A stretch of DNA of 16,236 bases from an uncultured Catenibacillus sp. (GTDB taxonomy: Bacteria > Bacillota > Clostridia > Lachnospirales > Lachnospiraceae), in assembly GCA_934339005.1 (NCBI GenBank), contig CAKRHR010000058.1, forward strand, positions 1 to 16,236. Direction: 5' to 3'. The position numbers and the translations under genes are program-made. The notes beneath the pieces are model-generated. The model worked only from the letters and a program-made list of their open reading frames with translations. It was not told the origin of the DNA and did no database searches. This document shows, in pieces, positions 12,385 through 16,236 of this stretch. Position 1 is the first letter of the stretch. Every line of letters starts with the position of its first letter.

Positions 12385-13575
12385 ATGACAAACCCAAAAG
12401 GACGCTTCGGAGTTCACGGTGGTCAATATATTCCGGAAACACTGATGAACGCAGTTATTGAACTTGAAGCAGCATATGAACATTATAAAAACGACCCGGA
12501 ATTTAACCGTGAACTTGAAGATTTATTTAACAACTACGCCAACCGCCCAAGCCTGCTTTATTATGCCAAAAACATGACAGAAAATCTTGGCGGCGCTAAA
12601 ATCTATTTAAAACGTGAAGATTTGAACCACACAGGTGCCCACAAAATTAACAACGTCCTCGGTCAAGCATTGCTCGCTAAGAAAATGGGCAAAACCCGTC
12701 TGATTGCCGAAACCGGCGCCGGTCAGCACGGTGTTGCCACAGCGACTGCTGCCGCTTTACTTGGCATGGAATGTGTCGTATTTATGGGTAAAGAAGACAC
12801 AGAACGTCAGGCATTAAATGTTTACCGTATGCGTCTGCTCGGTGCCAAAGTCGTACCTGTCACAACCGGTACAGCAACCTTAAAGGATGCCGTTTCTGAA
12901 GCTATGCGCGAATGGACAAACCGTATTGACGATACACATTATTGTCTTGGTTCTGTCATGGGACCTCACCCATTCCCAACCATTGTTCGTGACTTTCAGG
13001 CGGTCATTTCCAAAGAAATCAAATCTCAGATTCTTGAAAAAGAAGGCAGACTTCCTGACGCTGTGATTGCATGCGTTGGCGGTGGAAGCAATGCGATTGG
13101 TACATTTTATAACTTTATCGATGACAAAGATGTCCGATTAATCGGCTGCGAAGCTGCAGGCCGCGGCATTGACACATATGAAACAGCCGCAACAATCAAC
13201 ACAGGCCGCCTCGGTATTTTCCACGGTATGAAATCTTATTTCTGTCAGGATAAATACGGCCAGATTGCCCCTGTTTACTCTATTTCCGCAGGTCTTGACT
13301 ATCCGGGTATCGGACCTGAACACGCATGGTTACATGACACAGGACGCGCTGAATATGTCGCAATTACAGATGATGAAGCTGTAAATGCATTTGAATATTT
13401 AAGCCGTCAGGAAGGTATCATTCCTGCTATTGAAAGCGCCCATGCTGTTGCTTATGCCATGAAGCTTGCGCCAACGATGTCTAAAGACCAGATTATTGTA
13501 ATTACTATTTCAGGCCGCGGAGATAAAGACTGTGCTGCTATCGCACGTTACAGAGGAGAGGATATTTATGAGTAA
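12385..13575 (+). CDS. trpB: Tryptophan synthase beta chain
   Basis: A 396-aa PLP enzyme that condenses indole with serine. Lys87 in HTGAHKINN binds the cofactor, Glu109 in AETGAGQHG is the catalytic acid-base residue, and GGGSN (232-236) holds the PLP phosphate. HAWLHDTGRAEYV and IPAIESAHA match the TrpB1 type that works with an adjacent TrpA. The ATG has a CAGGAGA site. Its last eight bases overlap trpA, whose ATG lies inside the final trpB codons, implying coupled translation of the alpha2-beta2 complex. Confidence 0.97.
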   Translation: MTNPKGRFGVHGGQYIPETLMNAVIELEAAYEHYKNDPEFNRELEDLFNNYANRPSLLYYAKNMTENLGGAKIYLKREDLNHTGAHKINNVLGQALLAKKMGKTRLIAETGAGQHGVATATAAALLGMECVVFMGKEDTERQALNVYRMRLLGAKVVPVTTGTATLKDAVSEAMREWTNRIDDTHYCLGSVMGPHPFPTIVRDFQAVISKEIKSQILEKEGRLPDAVIACVGGGSNAIGTFYNFIDDKDVRLIGCEAAGRGIDTYETAATINTGRLGIFHGMKSYFCQDKYGQIAPVYSISAGLDYPGIGPEHAWLHDTGRAEYVAITDDEAVNAFEYLSRQEGIIPAIESAHAVAYAMKLAPTMSKDQIIVITISGRGDKDCAAIARYRGEDIYE

Positions 13576-14344
13576 GATTGCAAATGCATTTAAAAACGGA
13601 AAAGCATTTATTCCATTTATTACATGTGGTGACCCTGACTTAGAAACCACAAATAAAGTCATTCACGCCATGGTCGATGCCGGTGCTGATTTAATCGAGC
13701 TTGGTATTCCATTTTCAGACCCGACAGCCGAAGGTCCTGTGATTCAGGAGGCCAATGTACGTGCACTTTCAGGCGGCGTGACAACGGATAAAATTTTTGA
13801 TTTAGTGAAAGAACTGCGCAAAGATATCACAATTCCAATGGTATTTATGACATATGCCAATGTAGTTTATTCTTACGGCGCTGAGAAATTCATCAGTATT
13901 TGTCAGGAAATCAGCATTGATGGTCTGATTTTACCGGATGTACCTTTTGAAGAAAAAGAAGAATTTGACGGACTGTGCAAACAATACGGTCTTGATATGA
14001 TTTCTTTGATTGCACCAACTTCTGAAAATCGTATCGCCATGATTGCCAAAGAAGCCAGTGGCTTTATTTATGTTGTTTCAAGTCTTGGTGTCACAGGTAC
14101 ACGTACAGAAATCACTACAGATATCGGTGCTATGGTGGAACTCGTTAAGAAAAATACAGATGTGCCTTGCGCGGTTGGCTTTGGTATTTCCACCCCTGCC
14201 CAGGCAAAGGATATGGCATCAAAATCCGACGGTGCCATCGTAGGTTCCGCTATTATCAAACTTCTTGCAAAATACGGCAAAGATGCCGCCGGCCCTGTTG
14301 GAGAATATGTTAAGAGCATGAAGGATGCTGTGCGGGAGGCGTAA
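13568..14344 (+). CDS. trpA: Tryptophan synthase alpha chain
   Basis: A 258-aa TIM-barrel subunit that splits indole-3-glycerol phosphate and passes indole to TrpB. The chosen ATG (13568) has AGAGGAGAGG upstream and starts MSKIANAFKNGKAFIPF, as expected; an ATG 36 bp upstream is inside trpB without support. Glu44 in ELGIPFSDP is the first catalytic acid (Glu49 in Salmonella). The second, usually Asp60 in SDPxADGP, is Glu55 here (SDPTAEGP). VSSLGVTGTR, GFGISTPAQAK and AIVGSAI form the phosphate site. The Asp-to-Glu change is, as far as I recall, found in other clostridial and streptococcal TrpAs, so it is probably functional. Confidence 0.96.
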   Translation: MSKIANAFKNGKAFIPFITCGDPDLETTNKVIHAMVDAGADLIELGIPFSDPTAEGPVIQEANVRALSGGVTTDKIFDLVKELRKDITIPMVFMTYANVVYSYGAEKFISICQEISIDGLILPDVPFEEKEEFDGLCKQYGLDMISLIAPTSENRIAMIAKEASGFIYVVSSLGVTGTRTEITTDIGAMVELVKKNTDVPCAVGFGISTPAQAKDMASKSDGAIVGSAIIKLLAKYGKDAAGPVGEYVKSMKDAVREA

Positions 14345-14359
14345 AGGAGAATTAAAGAG

Positions 14360-15505
14360 ATGACTGCAAAAGAATTATGGCATGAATTTTGTGTAAGCAA
14401 AGGGATTGCCGAAGATACACCTTACGGGGCATGGGCGTTTTGTGGCGGCGGTCCGGCAGGTGATGAACTTGCTGCCCTTGTCCTTAAAGGCATTAAGTTT
14501 GGCACTGCCAGTGCTCTGGATGATTATATTTATGAGGACGCTTTGGATGAACTACCGAAAGTTGGTGATTACAGTGTCATTTTACTGGACAATGACGAGG
14601 CTGTTTGCGTTATCCGCGATTATGACGTCTACACAAGACCGTTTGGAGAAGTTTCTCATTTTCATGTCTATTCAGAAGGTGAAGATGACCGCACACTGGA
14701 TGCATGGCGTAGAATCCACACCGAGGCTTTTGGCCCGGATTTAAAAGAAATCGGATATCCTCTGACCAATGACTCAAAGATTGTCTGTGAGAAATTCACT
14801 GTGGAATATATTGCTGATACGGAGGCTGTTCGGACATTGCTTGCAACAAATGAAAGTTCATCCTCTGCCCCACAGACTTCATCATCTACGTCAGAGAATA
14901 AAACCACTAACAAGCAAATTGCATCATCTATTTCTAACAAAAATACTATAGCGATGGATAATGTTATCCCTGACATCTACTTCATCGAGCCAACAATGGA
15001 TATCGCCGATGCCATCGCTGATTATCGTCAGGAATTACTTGAAATAGACAGCACTTTTGATGGCACTTTATCTTTAAAACGTATGCCTGACATGCAGGAA
15101 TATATTGATTATGTCATTGACCGCGCAAACCCAATCCATGAGACACCAGAGCAAAATGACCTCGTAACCCTTTTGTTCTGCGTGCGCAAATCAGATTCAA
15201 AAATTCTTGGTTCAATCCAGATTCGCCACGAAATGGATGAGTTTAAGCGTCTGTATTCCGGTCATATCGGTTATTCTGTCCGACCAAGTGAACGCCGCAA
15301 AGGCTACGCTACCCGAATCCTTAAATTCGCTGTTGACTATTGCCGCACACTTGGCATTAAAGATATCAACATCAGTTGTATGACCGACAACGAAGCCAGC
15401 CGAAGAACTATTCTTGCAAACGGTGGCCAATACCGCGACACCGTTCATCTTCATTCAGACCAACTTGATATTGATTTGGAAAGATATTTGATATACACGG
15501 AGTAA
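14360..15505 (+). CDS. ASCH domain - GNAT acetyltransferase fusion protein
   Basis: A 381-aa two-domain protein. Residues 1-155 form an ASCH domain of the YhfF type (AWAFCGGGPAGDELAALVLKG, FGTAS, LPKVGDYSVILLDND, VCVIRDYDV, WRRIHTEAF, VCEKFTVEY), a fold related to RNA- or nucleoside-binding PUA-like domains. Residues 160-200 are a Ser/Thr/Asn-rich linker, likely disordered. Residues 205-381 are a GNAT N-acetyltransferase with the acetyl-CoA loop RPSERRKGYAT (308-318) and DNEASRRTILANGG. The substrate is unknown. The internal Met199 lacks a ribosome binding site, so this is one protein. The ATG follows AAGGAGA 15 bp after trpA, and the terminator follows it, so it is transcribed with the trp operon. 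Confidence 0.88.
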   Translation: MTAKELWHEFCVSKGIAEDTPYGAWAFCGGGPAGDELAALVLKGIKFGTASALDDYIYEDALDELPKVGDYSVILLDNDEAVCVIRDYDVYTRPFGEVSHFHVYSEGEDDRTLDAWRRIHTEAFGPDLKEIGYPLTNDSKIVCEKFTVEYIADTEAVRTLLATNESSSSAPQTSSSTSENKTTNKQIASSISNKNTIAMDNVIPDIYFIEPTMDIADAIADYRQELLEIDSTFDGTLSLKRMPDMQEYIDYVIDRANPIHETPEQNDLVTLLFCVRKSDSKILGSIQIRHEMDEFKRLYSGHIGYSVRPSERRKGYATRILKFAVDYCRTLGIKDINISCMTDNEASRRTILANGGQYRDTVHLHSDQLDIDLERYLIYTE

Positions 15506-15509
15506 GATT

Positions 15510-15542
15510 AAAGAAGCAGACACAAAATGTGCCTGCTTCTTT
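15510..15542 (+). terminator. Terminator of the trp operon transcript
   Basis: AAAGAAGCAGACAC (15510-15523) pairs GTGCCTGCTTCTTT (15529-15542) with one A-C mismatch and a 5-nt loop, beginning five bases after the last stop codon. The A-rich 5' arm could also let it stop leftward transcription from the opposite side. Confidence 0.88.
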
Positions 15543-15574
15543 ATGTCTTCTTAATCTATTTTCTATACTTAAAT

Positions 15575-16210
15575 CTATAAACAAGTCTTTTTTTGTTCCA
15601 ATGCTATTCCAATCAAGCGATTTGTCTGGTCTGCCATAAATAATGGAATATTTAACACATCATCGTCCAATTTCAAATTATCAAGAGAAAATCGAATGCG
15701 TAATTTGACCTTATCCGGGAAAAGTTCCTTAAATTTTTTTAGGCTTTTACTGGATATATTCGCCTCTGATTTAACCTCAACAGGAAAAATATCGTTTTCT
15801 CGTTGAATCAAAAAGTCCACCTCATAAGGGGGATTACTCTGCGACCAATAACGTGGTACAACATCCAACTGTGGAATTAAAGTCTGCAATACAAAGTTCT
15901 CGGTCAATGCTCCTTTGAACTCAGTAAACAATCGATTACCCTCACCAAAAGCTGTAGGTGCCAACTGTGCCAACCGCCGGAGTAGCCCTACATCTACAAG
16001 ATAAATTTTAAATGCAGAAAGATCATCATAAGCCGCAATCGGTAATCCTGGAGCTGCACTTCGATAAATTTTATGCACTAATCTTGCATCGACCAACCAC
16101 TGCAATGCATCTTCGTACTCACGTGCCCTCGCCCCTTCTTTAACAACTTTATAAATAAATTTTTTATTGATTTGATAGACGGAAATCTCCTTATAAGTCC
16201 TCGCAAATGT
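15575..16210 (-). pseudogene. 3' part of a broken AAA ATPase / DUF4143 gene
   Basis: The open frame encodes the C-terminal DUF4143 region of a large family of prokaryotic AAA ATPases. Recognisable segments are NKKFIYKVVKEGARAREYEDAL, GLPIAAYDDLSAFKIYLVDVGLLRRL, FKGALTENFVLQTL, RYWSQSNPPYEVDFLIQ and PVEVKSEAN, the last being a nuclease-like core. Complete family members are about 400 aa with an N-terminal ATPase domain. Here an in-frame TAA (16211-16213) interrupts the frame upstream. Conserved sequence continues 35 codons upstream of the only start-like codon (TTG at 16105), without an ATG, so translation of this piece alone is unlikely. The NKKF region is also shortened compared with relatives as I remember them. 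The ATPase half may be present in another frame beyond the window. Confidence 0.75.
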
Positions 16211-16236
16211 TTATAAAACCTTGCGAAAATGGCTTA

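Noticed and set aside
13532..13567. Upstream ATG giving a 270-aa TrpA
   Set aside because: The extra 12 residues are inside trpB, do not look like TrpA, and lack a well-placed ribosome binding site; the ATG at 13568 has one.
14957..15505. GNAT domain as a separate gene starting at Met199 of the fusion
   Set aside because: No ribosome binding site precedes that ATG, and the frame is continuous with the ASCH domain through the linker.
1..16236. CRISPR arrays, tRNA or rRNA genes, insertion sequences
   Set aside because: No regularly spaced repeat array, cloverleaf, rRNA-like sequence or transposase was seen on either strand.

Overview
The window reads as a chromosomal segment of an anaerobic, low-to-moderate GC Firmicute, most likely a Lachnospiraceae-type Clostridium. 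The reasons are an oxygen-independent (class III) ribonucleotide reductase, a rubrerythrin with an N-terminal rubredoxin domain, a PerR-type peroxide sensor, a T-box-controlled trpEGDCFBA operon, and strong AGGAGG-type ribosome binding sites throughout. This assignment is inferred from gene content; no search was run.

Left part (1-2131, minus strand): an AT-rich accessory block of small genes running leftward. In transcription order these are two tandem paralogues of about 150 aa, two tandem paralogues of about 63 aa, a winged-helix protein of the kind found on plasmids and conjugative elements, a hairpin-rich spacer, and the first 15 codons of another small protein that leaves the window. 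It looks like part of an integrative or conjugative element, although no integrase, relaxase or attachment site is visible here. Positions 2132-2593 form a non-coding junction with a rightward promoter-like sequence, four copies of TTTGCAC, and the rubrerythrin terminator.

Centre (2527-7340, minus strand): an anaerobic-life and oxidative-stress cluster in the transcription order nrdD, a 53-aa ORF missing from standard-size gene lists, nrdG, perR, rbr. The 751-aa NrdD ends without the glycyl-radical motif; that motif (RITGYL followed by the family's RVKH tail) lies in the separate 53-aa ORF. Two matching 9-1-9 palindromes, one at the rbr start site and one upstream of perR, indicate a PerR regulon with autoregulation. 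The nrdD leader is about 250 nt long and repeat-rich.

Right part (7414-15545, plus strand): a complete tryptophan pathway from chorismate (trpE, G, D, C, F, B, A) behind a tryptophan T-box leader. Its specifier codon UGG sits in a Stem I internal loop that can be drawn by base pairing. The genes are tightly packed, with abutting or overlapping junctions at E/G, G/D and B/A, and are followed by an ASCH-GNAT fusion gene and a strong terminator. Positions 15575-16210 (minus) hold the 3' part of a broken AAA ATPase/DUF4143 gene.
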